DNA of 64,000 nucleotides, taken from assembly GCF_025566885.1 (NCBI RefSeq), contig NZ_JAOQJQ010000002.1, forward strand, positions 434,001-498,000, written 5' to 3'. The position numbers and the translations under genes were made by a program. The notes under the pieces were generated by a model. The model was not told where the DNA came from. It made no database searches and was given only the letters and a program-made list of their open reading frames with translations. Positions 17,516 through 26,222 of the stretch are shown here, piece by piece; the stretch's first letter is position 1, and each line of letters begins with the position of its first letter. This DNA is from Brotonthovivens ammoniilytica (GTDB lineage Bacteria > Bacillota > Clostridia > Lachnospirales > Lachnospiraceae).

Positions 17516-18293
17516 TGCGGCAGAACAGGTCGTCAGGCTATCGCTTGAGGGCTTTGAAGTAGCCGCAAAATTAAGCGGAGCGGCAGCAAAGAATATTGCC
17601 GTTCTTTTAGTCTCTGTTCTCAAACAGGAACAAAAAACAAAAGGCAAGGCTCGACTTACCAATATGATTAAATCGGGCAAGGAGCTGAAAGTGTTTTCTA
17701 TCCCCAACAAGGACTTGAAGAAGTTTACCGAGCAGGCAAAACGCTACGGCGTTCTCTACTGCGTACTCAGGGATAAAAACACAAAGGGCGATAATGTACC
17801 GATTGATATTATCGCCCGTGCTGAGGACGCTTCCAAAATTCAGAGAATCGTTGAGAGATTTGAACTCGGCAAGGTTGATAAGGCTGCTATTGTTACCGAG
17901 TCTCAGAAGGCTGTCGAAAAGCGTGATGCTTTGGAAAAAGACAAGCCGACAAAATCCAAGAACGAAATCATCACAGAGGAAGCAGTCAGAAAGCCTATTC
18001 AGAAAGAGGGGTACTCCCAGTCAAACCCCACAGTCGCCAAAACGGACAAAAACCCTCCGTCAAGGCAAAACTCAGAGCCGGTAGATATGCAAACTGATAA
18101 GGGTACTGTCAGCGACAGACAGAGAAAGCCGTCGGTGAAAGCAAAGCTCGACCGATATAAGGCACAGTCCAAGCAGCAGAAAGAAGCAGAACGCAAAGAG
18201 CCGGAGGTATCAAAGCCGGAGGTTAAGAACGCCCCGGCACAGACCGTACACCAGCAGCCGAAACCCAAAAGCAAAAATGTGAAAGAGAGGTAA
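17499..18293 (+). CDS. PcfB-like (DUF3801) transfer accessory protein, 264 aa
   Basis: The N-terminal 130 residues match the DUF3801/PcfB pattern: EQVVRLSLEGFEVAAKLSGAAAKNIAVLL, FSIPNKDLKKFTEQAKRYGVLYCVLRDK, then VPIDIIARAEDASKIQRIVERF. In the pCF10 system PcfB helps the relaxase dock on the coupling protein. The C-terminal half is a disordered Lys/Pro/Gln/Ser-rich tail. The ribosome site GGAG lies inside the relaxase gene end. The next gene begins 5 bases later. Confidence 0.88.
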   Translation: MTNGGDAAEQVVRLSLEGFEVAAKLSGAAAKNIAVLLVSVLKQEQKTKGKARLTNMIKSGKELKVFSIPNKDLKKFTEQAKRYGVLYCVLRDKNTKGDNVPIDIIARAEDASKIQRIVERFELGKVDKAAIVTESQKAVEKRDALEKDKPTKSKNEIITEEAVRKPIQKEGYSQSNPTVAKTDKNPPSRQNSEPVDMQTDKGTVSDRQRKPSVKAKLDRYKAQSKQQKEAERKEPEVSKPEVKNAPAQTVHQQPKPKSKNVKER

Positions 18294-18298
18294 TCACA

Positions 18299-19183
18299 AT
18301 GACAAACAATTTTACCCCTGCTAAGGCAGGACAGCAGAGAAACAGACTTTCCAAAGAGGAATACGCCGATAAGATGAAGGCAGAAAAGGAAGCCGTATAT
18401 CAGATGGCGGACGAAACCGCAAAGGCTATCGTTTCCGACCCGGAGAAGTTCAAAGCGTTCCTTGATACGCAGAGCCGTCTTGACCGATATTCTGCGGTCA
18501 ACGCACTTCTGATTTTCAAGCAGCTTCCCGAAGCAAGCCAGCTCAAAAACTTTGACGACTGGAGCAAAGACAATGTGAAAATTCAGAAAGGTGCGAAAAG
18601 CATTTCCATTCTTGAACCTGTCGAGTATGCCAAGAGAGACGGTACGACCGGCATTTCCTACAATGTGAAAAAGGTCTTTGATGTTTCGCAGACCAATGGC
18701 AAGAGACCGCCTGCACCTACTGTAAACCGTGACCCGAAAGCTCTCATTACCGTTATGCTGGATTCTTCCCCGGTTGAAGTGGAAGCCACAAATGAACTTC
18801 CGTATCCCAATATGGCGGCGTTTTACAACAACGAGGAGCAGACCTTGTATGTGAAGCGTGATGTGGGAGACAGCGTTGCGGTCGCTCAGTGCGTAGCACA
18901 GGAACTTGGCCACGCACAGCTCTCCATCAACAGCGACAGTTACAGCAGAGCGGATATGGGCTTTCAAGCGGTATGTATCGGTTATATGCTTTGCAAGAAG
19001 TACGGCGTCGATACACAGAATTTTGCTATCAACCGTATTCCTGAGAAGCTTGCCGGCAAAGAGCCGAAGGACATTCGCTATGAGCTTTCCAAAACGAGAA
19101 ATGCGATGGCGGATATTCACTCCCGTGTTTCCGATGAGCTTTACAAGAAAAAGCAGGAACGAAGCAAAGACTACGAAAGATAA
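18299..19183 (+). CDS. ArdC-like antirestriction protein with altered metallopeptidase motif, 294 aa
   Basis: N-terminal ArdC-type ssDNA-binding domain: residues about 40-130 contain LDTQSRLDRYSAVNALLIFKQ, FDDWSKDNVKIQKGAKSISILEP and a VKKVFDVSQTNG strand. A C-terminal zincin-like region has VAQELGHAQLS, where the first His of HExxH is Gln, followed by a helix with QAVCIGYMLCKKYG. ArdC proteins coat incoming single strands and protect them from restriction. The loss of one zinc ligand suggests the peptidase part is structural, not catalytic. Ribosome site GAGAGG; sits between the PcfB-like gene and the coupling protein. Confidence 0.82.
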   Translation: MTNNFTPAKAGQQRNRLSKEEYADKMKAEKEAVYQMADETAKAIVSDPEKFKAFLDTQSRLDRYSAVNALLIFKQLPEASQLKNFDDWSKDNVKIQKGAKSISILEPVEYAKRDGTTGISYNVKKVFDVSQTNGKRPPAPTVNRDPKALITVMLDSSPVEVEATNELPYPNMAAFYNNEEQTLYVKRDVGDSVAVAQCVAQELGHAQLSINSDSYSRADMGFQAVCIGYMLCKKYGVDTQNFAINRIPEKLAGKEPKDIRYELSKTRNAMADIHSRVSDELYKKKQERSKDYER

Positions 19184-19192
19184 GGTGAGACT

Positions 19193-19396
19193 ATGGCGAA
19201 GGAAGAAATGTATCATATCGCATTGGACGATTATGAACACGGCATTATAATCCGTTCTCTCAACGATGAGAAAACAGATTTGATGAACGAAGGGAAATCT
19301 ACCGATGCGGTGGACGACCTTATCATCAAGGTCGGAACTGCCCCAAAGAAAAAGTTCAGAGTTATCGAAAAGGAACGCTCCTGTGAATCGAGATAA
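19193..19396 (+). CDS. Small conserved ICE protein, 67 aa
   Basis: ATG at 19193 after AAGGTGAG. The product has an N-terminal EEMYHIALDDYEHGIIIRSLNDEKTDLM segment (helical, acidic) and a basic C-terminus (KVGTAPKKKFRVIEKE). It sits between the ArdC-like and VirD4 genes and overlaps the latter by 14 bases. Function not known; by position, it may assist the coupling protein. Confidence 0.65.
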   Translation: MAKEEMYHIALDDYEHGIIIRSLNDEKTDLMNEGKSTDAVDDLIIKVGTAPKKKFRVIEKERSCESR

Positions 19397-21179
19397 CGAA
19401 AGGCAGTCTGCTATTATTCTTTCCGTCATCGGTATTATCCCGGTCGTATGGCTGGCACTTCTGATTGCACCTTCTGTAAAAGGAGGATTGCCGGAAATAC
19501 TGCCAAGCCTATTAACAGCGTTCAACAACCCATTTCATATTGAGCTATGCGAGGACAGCCTAAAAACTGTCCTCGTTTTGCTTCTCTGCTATGCAATGGG
19601 TATCGGGATTTACTTCTCGACACAGAAGAATTATCGAAGGCGTGAAGAACACGGCTCTGCGAAATGGGGCAACGCAAGAGCCGTAAATAAAAAATACAGA
19701 CAGTCTCCGGCTTCAGAGAATAAGCTGATGACGCAAAATGTCTGTATCGGACTCAATGCGAAGAAGCACCGAAGAAACTTAAACACTCTTGTGTGCGGCG
19801 GTTCGGGAGCCGGTAAGACAAGGTTTTACTGCAAGCCGAATCTTATGCAGTGCAACACATCATTTGTCATTCTTGACCCAAAGGGCGAAATACTCAGAGA
19901 CACCGGAAAGCTGCTTGAAAGCAAAGGCTATGAAGTTCGTGTTCTCGATTTGATTTCAATGGAGAAAAGCCATTGCTATAACCCGTTTGTCTATTTGCAG
20001 AATGACAACGATGTGCAAAAGCTCGTGACGAACCTTTTTAAGAGTACCACTCCGAAAGGCAGTCAGGCACAAGACCCTTTTTGGGACACCTCGGCTTCAA
20101 TGCTTCTGCTTGCACTTGTATTTTATCTTCATTACGAAGCACCCGAAGATGAACAGAACTTTGCAATGGTAATGGAAATGCTCAGAGCCGGTTCGATTGA
20201 GGACGAGGAGGACACAAGACCTTCTCCTCTTGATGAACTGTTTGCGGAACTGGAAATGTCAAATCCCGACCACATCGCTTTGAAGTATTACCGTTCCTAT
20301 CATTCGGGTGCGGCGAAAACCTTAAAGTCCATACAGATAACCCTTGCGGCAAGACTGGAAAAGTTCAACCTTGAAAGTCTTGCTTCTTTAACCACCACAG
20401 ACGAGCTTGACCTCCCATCACTCGGAGAGAAAAAGGTCGCTCTGTTCGCTTTGATACCGGATAACGATTCCAGCTTTAACTTCTTGGTATCTATCCTTTA
20501 CACACAGCTTTTTCAGCAGTTGTTTTATGCTGCCGACCATATTCACGGTGGCTCGCTTCCCGTTCCCGTCCATTTCCTGATGGACGAGTTTGCAAATGTG
20601 AGCCTGCCCGATGACTTTGACAAGATACTGTCGGTTATGCGTTCCCGTGGAGTGTCGGTAAGTATTATCTTGCAGAACTTGGCTCAGTTAAAAGCCTTGT
20701 TTGAAAAGCAATGGGAAAGTATTGTCGGCAACTGCGACGAGTTTTTATATCTCGGCGGTAACGAGCAAAGCACTCACAAATATGTGTCCGAGCTTCTCGG
20801 CAAGGAAACCATTGATACCAACACTTTCGGAAAAAGTACCGGGCGAAGCGGTAACTACTCCACCAATTATCAGATTAGCGGTCGAGAGCTTCTTACCCCC
20901 GATGAAGTTCGTATGCTTGATAACCAATATGCAATTCTGTTTATTCGTGGAGAACGCCCCGTTATGGATTTCAAGTATGACATCTTGAAGCACCCGAATG
21001 TGGCACTTACAACCGATGGAAAGGCTTCTGCCTATAAGCACGGCGAAGTTACCATCAAACACTCATCAATTTCCGTTCTTTCTATTGACCCGGAAGAACT
21101 TCCGGAGGAAAGCTACGGAGAAACCAATTACGAGCTTCTGTCCGATGAGGATTTTGAAGTAAATAAAAACTTATTTTAA
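19383..21179 (+). CDS. VirD4/TraG-type coupling ATPase, 598 aa
   Basis: Membrane ATPase that connects the relaxosome to the transfer channel. Two N-terminal membrane spans (about 10-30 and 52-72) are followed by GSGAGKT (Walker A, about 141), FVILDPKGEI, and LMDEFANV (Walker B, about 400), with the conserved SIILQNLAQLKA and ILFIRGERPVMDFKYD segments of T4SS coupling proteins. Start: GTG at 19383 with AAAAGGA upstream; an earlier in-frame ATG (19305) lies inside the previous gene and would add a non-homologous leader. Length is typical of the Tn1549-type TraG. Confidence 0.93.
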   Translation: MNRDNERQSAIILSVIGIIPVVWLALLIAPSVKGGLPEILPSLLTAFNNPFHIELCEDSLKTVLVLLLCYAMGIGIYFSTQKNYRRREEHGSAKWGNARAVNKKYRQSPASENKLMTQNVCIGLNAKKHRRNLNTLVCGGSGAGKTRFYCKPNLMQCNTSFVILDPKGEILRDTGKLLESKGYEVRVLDLISMEKSHCYNPFVYLQNDNDVQKLVTNLFKSTTPKGSQAQDPFWDTSASMLLLALVFYLHYEAPEDEQNFAMVMEMLRAGSIEDEEDTRPSPLDELFAELEMSNPDHIALKYYRSYHSGAAKTLKSIQITLAARLEKFNLESLASLTTTDELDLPSLGEKKVALFALIPDNDSSFNFLVSILYTQLFQQLFYAADHIHGGSLPVPVHFLMDEFANVSLPDDFDKILSVMRSRGVSVSIILQNLAQLKALFEKQWESIVGNCDEFLYLGGNEQSTHKYVSELLGKETIDTNTFGKSTGRSGNYSTNYQISGRELLTPDEVRMLDNQYAILFIRGERPVMDFKYDILKHPNVALTTDGKASAYKHGEVTIKHSSISVLSIDPEELPEESYGETNYELLSDEDFEVNKNLF

Positions 21180-21193
21180 CGGAGGAAAACACA

Positions 21194-21553
21194 ATGACTA
21201 TTTTTAAGAAGAACAACGAAAAGAAAACTACTCAGAAGCTGCCTATGACCGGAAAGGTTAAGAAAGGCTTCCGTGCTTACTGCGCCGTAATCGCAGCAGC
21301 AACTCTTGTCTGCGGCATGAGCGTTACCGCTTTTGCCGCAAGCGACCCGATTACCGTAGTCAACAATCTGTCCGATTTCATCTTCGGACTTATCCGTGCC
21401 ATCGGTCTTATCCTGCTTGGCTTCGGTATCGTTCAGGTCGGTCTCTCTTTGAAGTCTCACGACCCGTCTCAGAGAGCCAACGGCTTCCTGACCCTTGCGG
21501 GAGGTATCATCATCACCTTTGCCAAGGAAATCCTGACCCTTATTACCGGCTAA
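21194..21553 (+). CDS. Maff2-family pilin-like membrane protein, 119 aa
   Basis: ATG behind ACGGAGGA. A basic N-terminus (about 35 residues) leads into a hydrophobic signal-like segment ending AFAASD, a probable signal peptidase site, then two membrane spans (FIFGLIRAIGLILLGFGIVQVGLSL and FLTLAGGIIITFAKEILTLI). This is the VirB2/TrbC-like layout and matches the Maff2 family of Firmicute ICEs, a presumed pilus or channel subunit. Followed closely by a perfect hairpin and the VirB6-like gene. Confidence 0.87.
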   Translation: MTIFKKNNEKKTTQKLPMTGKVKKGFRAYCAVIAAATLVCGMSVTAFAASDPITVVNNLSDFIFGLIRAIGLILLGFGIVQVGLSLKSHDPSQRANGFLTLAGGIIITFAKEILTLITG

Positions 21554-21572
21554 AAGAACACAGTTATCAAAC

Positions 21573-21602
21573 GGGGCATACCTGGCGTTTCAGGTATGCC
21601 CC
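21573..21602 (+). promoter_or_regulatory. Perfect 12-bp hairpin after the pilin-like gene
   Basis: Arms 21573-21584 (ggggcatacctg) and 21591-21602 (caggtatgcccc) pair perfectly with loop gcgttt. There is no T-run after it (taatctta follows), so it is not a full intrinsic terminator; it may slow transcription or protect the 3' end of the upstream mRNA so the pilin-like protein is made in excess over the downstream channel proteins. Confidence 0.7.
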
Positions 21603-21626
21603 TAATCTTAAAGGAGGTGCAAACAG

Positions 21627-22463
21627 ATGAGTGATAACTGGGTGGTTCAGAACCTCGAAAATGCCCTTGAAACTTGGAACAGCAAGCTATCGGAAATATG
21701 GCAGTTACTAACCACTTCACCGCAGCAGTTCAAAGGCGGCAGTATTTGGTCGGTAATGGTGAATATCAACGGTGCAGTTCAGGCTATCGGTCTTGCCCTG
21801 CTTGTTCTGTTTTTTGTTGTCGGTGTGGTTCGCACCTGCGGCAGTTTTACCGATGTAAAGAAACCGGAACACGCATTAAAGCTGTTCATTCGATTTGCCA
21901 TTGCCAAAGGTGTGATTACCTACGGGCTGGAGCTTATGCTTGCCCTGTTCGACATCGTACAAGGTACGATTTCAACCATAATGACATCTGCGGGATTCGG
22001 TACGCCCAATCAAACAACCTTGCCTGCTGAAATGGTAACAACCATTGAAAGCTGCGGATTTTTTGAGAGTATCCCATTGTGGGCGGTTACTCTTATCGGC
22101 GGACTGTTTATCACGGTCTTGTCGTTCATTATGATAATGACGGTGTACGGACGATTTTTCAAGCTGTATATGTACACGGCTCTCGCTCCGATACCGCTTT
22201 CCACTTTTGCCGGAGAGCCGTCGCAGAATGTGGGTAAGAGCTTTATAAAGAGCTATTGTGCCGTTTTGCTTGAGGGAGCAGTAATTGTACTTGCTTGTAT
22301 CATCTTCTCCCTATTTGCTTCTACGCCGCCGGTAGTAAACCCTGACGCAGCAGCCGTTACTCAGGTATGGGCATATATCGGCGAACTGGTATTCAATATG
22401 CTTGTGCTTGTCGGTGCAGTAAAGATGAGCGACCGAATTATCCGTGAAATGATGGGCTTATAA
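21627..22463 (+). CDS. VirB6/TrbL-like polytopic channel protein, 278 aa
   Basis: Integral membrane component of the conjugation channel. Start ATG at 21627 after AAGGAGGTG. At least six hydrophobic segments are visible: AIGLALLVLFFVVGVV, FIRFAIAKGVITYGLEL, LWAVTLIGGLFITVLSFIMIMTV, a segment with MYTALAPIPLSTFAGEP, VLLEGAVIVLACIIFSLF and LVFNMLVLVGAVKMSDRII. The YTALAPIPLSTFAGE motif in the centre is characteristic of this ICE family. It lies between the Maff2-like and Cys-rich/PrgI genes, as in other Tn1549-like elements. Confidence 0.88.
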   Translation: MSDNWVVQNLENALETWNSKLSEIWQLLTTSPQQFKGGSIWSVMVNINGAVQAIGLALLVLFFVVGVVRTCGSFTDVKKPEHALKLFIRFAIAKGVITYGLELMLALFDIVQGTISTIMTSAGFGTPNQTTLPAEMVTTIESCGFFESIPLWAVTLIGGLFITVLSFIMIMTVYGRFFKLYMYTALAPIPLSTFAGEPSQNVGKSFIKSYCAVLLEGAVIVLACIIFSLFASTPPVVNPDAAAVTQVWAYIGELVFNMLVLVGAVKMSDRIIREMMGL

Positions 22464-22477
22464 CGGGAGGTTCTCTG

Positions 22478-22663
22478 ATGAAGAAAAACAAGAAAAATAA
22501 CGATAGATGGCAGGGCTATACGCCTGCCGACTGCGACTGCAAATATTGTGTGTACTACGGAGGAAAGAAAAACGGCAATGTAATTTGCCTTGCGGACGCC
22601 TGCGTCTGCTCTGATGAAATCCGTCACGCAAAACAAGCATATCGCAGAGAAAGGAGCTTTTGA
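22478..22663 (+). CDS. Cys-rich small ICE protein, 61 aa
   Basis: Start ATG 22478 after GGGAGG. A central cluster CDCKYCVYYGGKKNG-x(3)-C-x(4)-C-x-C with basic ends suggests a small zinc-binding protein. Found directly before prgI, with which it overlaps by one base (TGATG). A broken copy of the same gene pair is present at 50271-50678. Function unknown; perhaps a channel assembly or regulatory protein. Confidence 0.75.
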   Translation: MKKNKKNNDRWQGYTPADCDCKYCVYYGGKKNGNVICLADACVCSDEIRHAKQAYRRERSF

Positions 22664-23022
22664 TGGAAGTCAAAATTAACCGAGAGATACGAAACTATAC
22701 AGAGTCAATGTTTTTTGGACTGTCGCTCAGACAGTTCATTTTTTCTGTTCTCGCCTGTGCGGTAGCGGTAGGACTTTACTTTCTCTTAAAACCGTACCTT
22801 GGAACAGAAACCGTATCGTGGGTGTGCATTTTGGGAGCTGCCCCTTTTGCGGCTCTAGGCTTTGTGAAATACAACGGAATGACAGCTGAGAAATTTATAT
22901 GGGCGTGGATTAAGTCCGAGTTCCTTATGCCGAAAAAGCTGGTTTTTCATTCCACCAACACCTATTACGAATTGATGAAATCGACAATCGAACAAAAACA
23001 AAAAATCAAAAAGGAAAATTGA
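22663..23022 (+). CDS. PrgI-family (VirB3-like) channel protein, 119 aa
   Basis: ATG at 22663 after AAAGGAG. Family pattern: VKINREIRNYTESMFFGLSLRQFIFSVLACAVAVGLYF, then a second span with CILGAAPFAALGFVKYNGMTAEKF, then a soluble tail WIKSEFLMPKKLVFHSTNTYYEL. The two closely spaced spans and length fit PrgI, which works with VirB4 at the inner face of the channel. In related elements virB4 follows directly; here a 0.8 kb cassette separates them. Confidence 0.9.
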   Translation: MEVKINREIRNYTESMFFGLSLRQFIFSVLACAVAVGLYFLLKPYLGTETVSWVCILGAAPFAALGFVKYNGMTAEKFIWAWIKSEFLMPKKLVFHSTNTYYELMKSTIEQKQKIKKEN

Positions 23023-23036
23023 ACAGTTTTTCGGGA

Positions 23037-23065
23037 TTGACAAGTAAGCATTGTTTAATTATAAT
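23037..23065 (+). promoter_or_regulatory. Consensus sigma-A promoter for the nucleotidyltransferase cassette
   Basis: TTGACA (23037-23042), 17 bases, TATAAT (23060-23065): both hexamers match the consensus exactly. It begins 15 bases after the prgI stop and reads into the gene at 23119, which starts about 45 bases after the predicted transcription start. Confidence 0.8.
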
Positions 23066-23118
23066 AATATGATTTAGCATTAGCTGAATGGACGGCTTGG
23101 GAAGAAAGGAGTTTTACT

Positions 23119-23775
23119 ATGTACGAGTATGTAAATGACAAACAATTTCTGAGCCGTATGCGTTCTCTTTGTGGAGATATAATGCAAGACCTTTGTCACA
23201 CATTGAAAGAAGAATATGACATTGGTGCTTCATTCTACCTTGTGGGGAGCGGTGCAAAAAATCTAATAATGCAAAATGCCAACAGACCTATTGACTTGGA
23301 CTATAACCTTGAAATCACGAGAATAGATGACTGGGAGGATTGTAGAAACATCAAGGAGTGTGTCAGAAAGGCTTTTAATACGGTTCTTCGGAAACACGGA
23401 TGGAATGACTGTGAAGATTCAACATCATCACTAACTACGGAGAAGCGCTGTTTCACTCAGGGCAATGATACAGATTTTTCAATAGATGTCTGTATTGTCT
23501 GTGAGGATGTTGACGGCAATTATCACCGCTTAATTCACGAAAAAACAGGCTTTTCTTATTATGATAAGTATTTTTGGAATCAAGCACCTAATTCAAGGCG
23601 ACTCAAAGAAAAGGCTGATTATATTAAAAGCAAAGGCAAATGGGCATTAGTCAGAGAACAGTACAAAAGAATAAAAAACAAGTATTTGACCTCAAATGAC
23701 TATAACCATTCTTCGTTTATTTGTTATATTGAAGCTGTAAACAATGTTTATAACTCAAGAAAGCACTGGGATTAA
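23119..23775 (+). CDS. Nucleotidyltransferase-fold protein (insertion in tra operon), 218 aa
   Basis: ATG after AAAGGAG. The N-terminal half has the nucleotidyltransferase signature: FYLVGSGAKNLI (G-S loop) followed after about 14 residues by DLDYNLEI (metal-binding D-x-D), and a later DFSIDVCIV strand giving the third acid. The C-terminal half is helical and basic. Such lone NTases include tRNA- or protein-modifying toxins and antibiotic-modifying enzymes; the target is not deducible. The gene is more A+T-rich than its neighbours, and carries its own promoter and terminator, so it looks like a recently gained cassette between prgI and virB4. Confidence 0.75.
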   Translation: MYEYVNDKQFLSRMRSLCGDIMQDLCHTLKEEYDIGASFYLVGSGAKNLIMQNANRPIDLDYNLEITRIDDWEDCRNIKECVRKAFNTVLRKHGWNDCEDSTSSLTTEKRCFTQGNDTDFSIDVCIVCEDVDGNYHRLIHEKTGFSYYDKYFWNQAPNSRRLKEKADYIKSKGKWALVREQYKRIKNKYLTSNDYNHSSFICYIEAVNNVYNSRKHWD

Positions 23776-23796
23776 AACTTAACAACACTAATTTTT

Positions 23797-23827
23797 ATCG
23801 TCACTTAATTAAGTGGCGATTTTTTTA
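23797..23827 (+). terminator. Strong intrinsic terminator between prgI and virB4
   Basis: Arms atcgtcactt (23797-23806) and aagtggcgat (23811-23820) with an aatt loop, one G-T pair, followed by seven T. It ends the nucleotidyltransferase transcript and would also stop most read-through from the upstream transfer genes into virB4. Confidence 0.85.
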
Positions 23828-23851
23828 TGCAAAAGGAGGCATACAAGAACA

Positions 23852-26185
23852 ATGATTAAAACCCTTACGAACCTGTTAAAGCAGGACAAAGAAAAGTTTG
23901 TAGTACCAAAGGGCGTACAGGATTGTATTCCCATTACCGCAATTTATGACGACGGCATTTTCCGTGTAGGCAAGGACAAGTATTCCAAGAGCTTTAAGTT
24001 CACGGATATTAACTTTGCCGTAGCAAGCCGTGAGGATAAGGAAGCGATGTTCCTTGAATATTCCGAGCTTCTCAACTCTCTTGACAGCGGAGCTACTACA
24101 AAGCTGACTATCAACAACAGACGGCTTAACCGTCTTGACTTTGAGAAAACCATTCTTATCCCCGAAACCGGCGATGAGCTTGATGTTTACCGAGAGGAAT
24201 ATAACAAAATGCTTCTCGACAAGGCAACCGGTGCAAATGCAATCGTTCAGGATAAGTATGTTACTATCTCTATCAACAAAAAGAGCGTAGAGGACGCAAG
24301 AACCTATTTTGCCCGTGTCGGCGCTGACCTTATTGCCCACTTTGCAAGACTCGGAAGCAAATGTGTGGAGCTTGAAACCGATGAGAGACTGAGAATTGTC
24401 CACGATTTCTTCCGTGTCGGTGAGGAAACCGCCTACCACTTCAATATTAAGGAAACGAGAAAAAAGGGACACGATTTCAAAGATTATGTTTGCCCGGATA
24501 CAATGGAATTTGAAAAGGACTACTTCAAAATGGGAAACCGTTACGGGAGAGTCCTTTTTCTTCGTGAGTACGCTTCCTATATCAAGGACAGTATGGTAGC
24601 CGAGCTTACCGACCTGAACCGCAACCTTATGATGTCCATTGACATTGTACCCGTTCCGACCGATGAAGCCGTGCGAGAAGCAGAGAGCAGACTGCTCGGT
24701 GTTGAGACGAACATTACCAACTGGCAGAGAAAACAGAATCAGAACAACAACTTTTCCGCCACCGTTCCTTATGATATGGAACAGCAGAAAAAGGAAATGA
24801 AAGAGTTCCTTGATGACCTCACCACTCGTGATCAGCGAATGATGTTCGCTGTACTCACTATGGTTCATACTGCGGACTCCAAAGAACAGCTTGATAACGA
24901 CACCGAAGCTCTGCTTACGACTGCAAGAAAGCATTTGTGCCAGTTTGCCGTTCTCAAATATCAGCAGATGGACGGACTGAATACGGCTATGCCGTTCGGA
25001 ACTCGCAAGATTGACGCATTCAGAACCCTTACCACAGAAAGCCTTGCAGTATTTATCCCGTTCAGGGTTCAGGATATTTACCACGAAAACGGCATTTACT
25101 ACGGTCAGAATGTCATCAGCAAAAATATGATTATCGCCGACCGCAGACAGCTACTCAACGGTAACTCTTTTATCCTCGGTGTATCCGGCGGCGGTAAATC
25201 CTTTGCGGCTAAGGGAGAGATTGAAAACATCATTCTTTCCTCCAACGCAGATGTTATTATCATCGACCCTGAGCGAGAGTATTCGCAACTTGTAAAGGCT
25301 CTCGGTGGTGAAATCATCAATATTTCCGCAACTTCTCCGAGTCATATCAATGCAATGGATATGAACAAAGAATACGGCGACGGTGCAAACCCGGTTATTT
25401 TGAAATCCGAGTTTATAATGTCCCTCTGCGAACAGCTTATCGGCGGCACAAACCTCGGAGCAAAGCAGAAATCTATCATCGACCGTTGTACGGCGAGCGT
25501 TTACAGAGACTATCAGCAGAGAGGATATACCGGTACTGTTCCTACCTTGCAGGATTTTCGTGCGGAGCTTTTGAAACAGGACGAGCCGGAAGCAAAGGAA
25601 ATCGCCCTTGCTATTGAGTTGTTTACTCACGGTTCTTTGAATACCTTTGCAAAGCCGACCAATGTGGATACAGATAACCGCCTTATCTGCTATGACATTC
25701 TTGACCTCGGCAAACAGCTTATGCCTATCGGTATGCTTGTCGTCCTCGACTCTATTCTGAACCGTATTACACAGAACCGTGCTAAAGGTAAGCAGACATT
25801 CATCTTTATTGATGAAATCTATCTCCTTTTCCAGCACGAATACTCCGCAAACTTCCTGTTTACTCTTTGGAAGCGTGTAAGAAAGTACGGTGCTTATGCT
25901 ACTGGCATTACGCAGAATGTGGACGACCTTTTGCAGAGCCATACGGCGAGAACTATGCTTGCAAACAGCGAGTTTTTGATTATGCTCAATCAGGCGTCAA
26001 CCGACAGAATTGAGCTTGCAAAGCTCCTTAACATTTCTGACCTTCAGCTTTCGTATATCACGAATGTTGACGCAGGACACGGACTGATTAAGGTCGGCAG
26101 TTCGCTTGTACCGTTTGCAAATAAGTTCCCGAAGAATACGAAGCTGTATAAGCTGATGACAACCAAACCGGGCGAGGGTGCATAA
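23852..26185 (+). CDS. VirB4-type conjugation ATPase, 777 aa
   Basis: Energises channel assembly and DNA transfer at the membrane. The N-terminal half (about 1-400) is the VirB4 N-terminal domain; the C-terminal half has GVSGGGKSF (Walker A, about 443), IIIDPEREYSQLVKALGGE, FIFIDEIYLLF (Walker B, about 650) and ITQNVDDLLQS, all typical of the family. Start: ATG 23852; an AGGAGG lies 12 bases upstream, a longer gap than usual. An in-frame GTG at 23813 lies inside the terminator and is unlikely. The promoter that drives this gene is unclear because a terminator precedes it. Confidence 0.93.
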   Translation: MIKTLTNLLKQDKEKFVVPKGVQDCIPITAIYDDGIFRVGKDKYSKSFKFTDINFAVASREDKEAMFLEYSELLNSLDSGATTKLTINNRRLNRLDFEKTILIPETGDELDVYREEYNKMLLDKATGANAIVQDKYVTISINKKSVEDARTYFARVGADLIAHFARLGSKCVELETDERLRIVHDFFRVGEETAYHFNIKETRKKGHDFKDYVCPDTMEFEKDYFKMGNRYGRVLFLREYASYIKDSMVAELTDLNRNLMMSIDIVPVPTDEAVREAESRLLGVETNITNWQRKQNQNNNFSATVPYDMEQQKKEMKEFLDDLTTRDQRMMFAVLTMVHTADSKEQLDNDTEALLTTARKHLCQFAVLKYQQMDGLNTAMPFGTRKIDAFRTLTTESLAVFIPFRVQDIYHENGIYYGQNVISKNMIIADRRQLLNGNSFILGVSGGGKSFAAKGEIENIILSSNADVIIIDPEREYSQLVKALGGEIINISATSPSHINAMDMNKEYGDGANPVILKSEFIMSLCEQLIGGTNLGAKQKSIIDRCTASVYRDYQQRGYTGTVPTLQDFRAELLKQDEPEAKEIALAIELFTHGSLNTFAKPTNVDTDNRLICYDILDLGKQLMPIGMLVVLDSILNRITQNRAKGKQTFIFIDEIYLLFQHEYSANFLFTLWKRVRKYGAYATGITQNVDDLLQSHTARTMLANSEFLIMLNQASTDRIELAKLLNISDLQLSYITNVDAGHGLIKVGSSLVPFANKFPKNTKLYKLMTTKPGEGA

Positions 26186-26222
26186 CCCTTGCCCTATTCT
26201 GTAAATGAGAAAGGAAACACCT

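Noticed and set aside
17999..19528. A 509-codon frame antisense to three genes
   Set aside because: Spans parts of three intact plus-strand genes and has no recognisable protein features.
23876..25084. A 402-codon frame antisense to virB4
   Set aside because: Opposes a well-defined ATPase gene, no ribosome site, no domain pattern.
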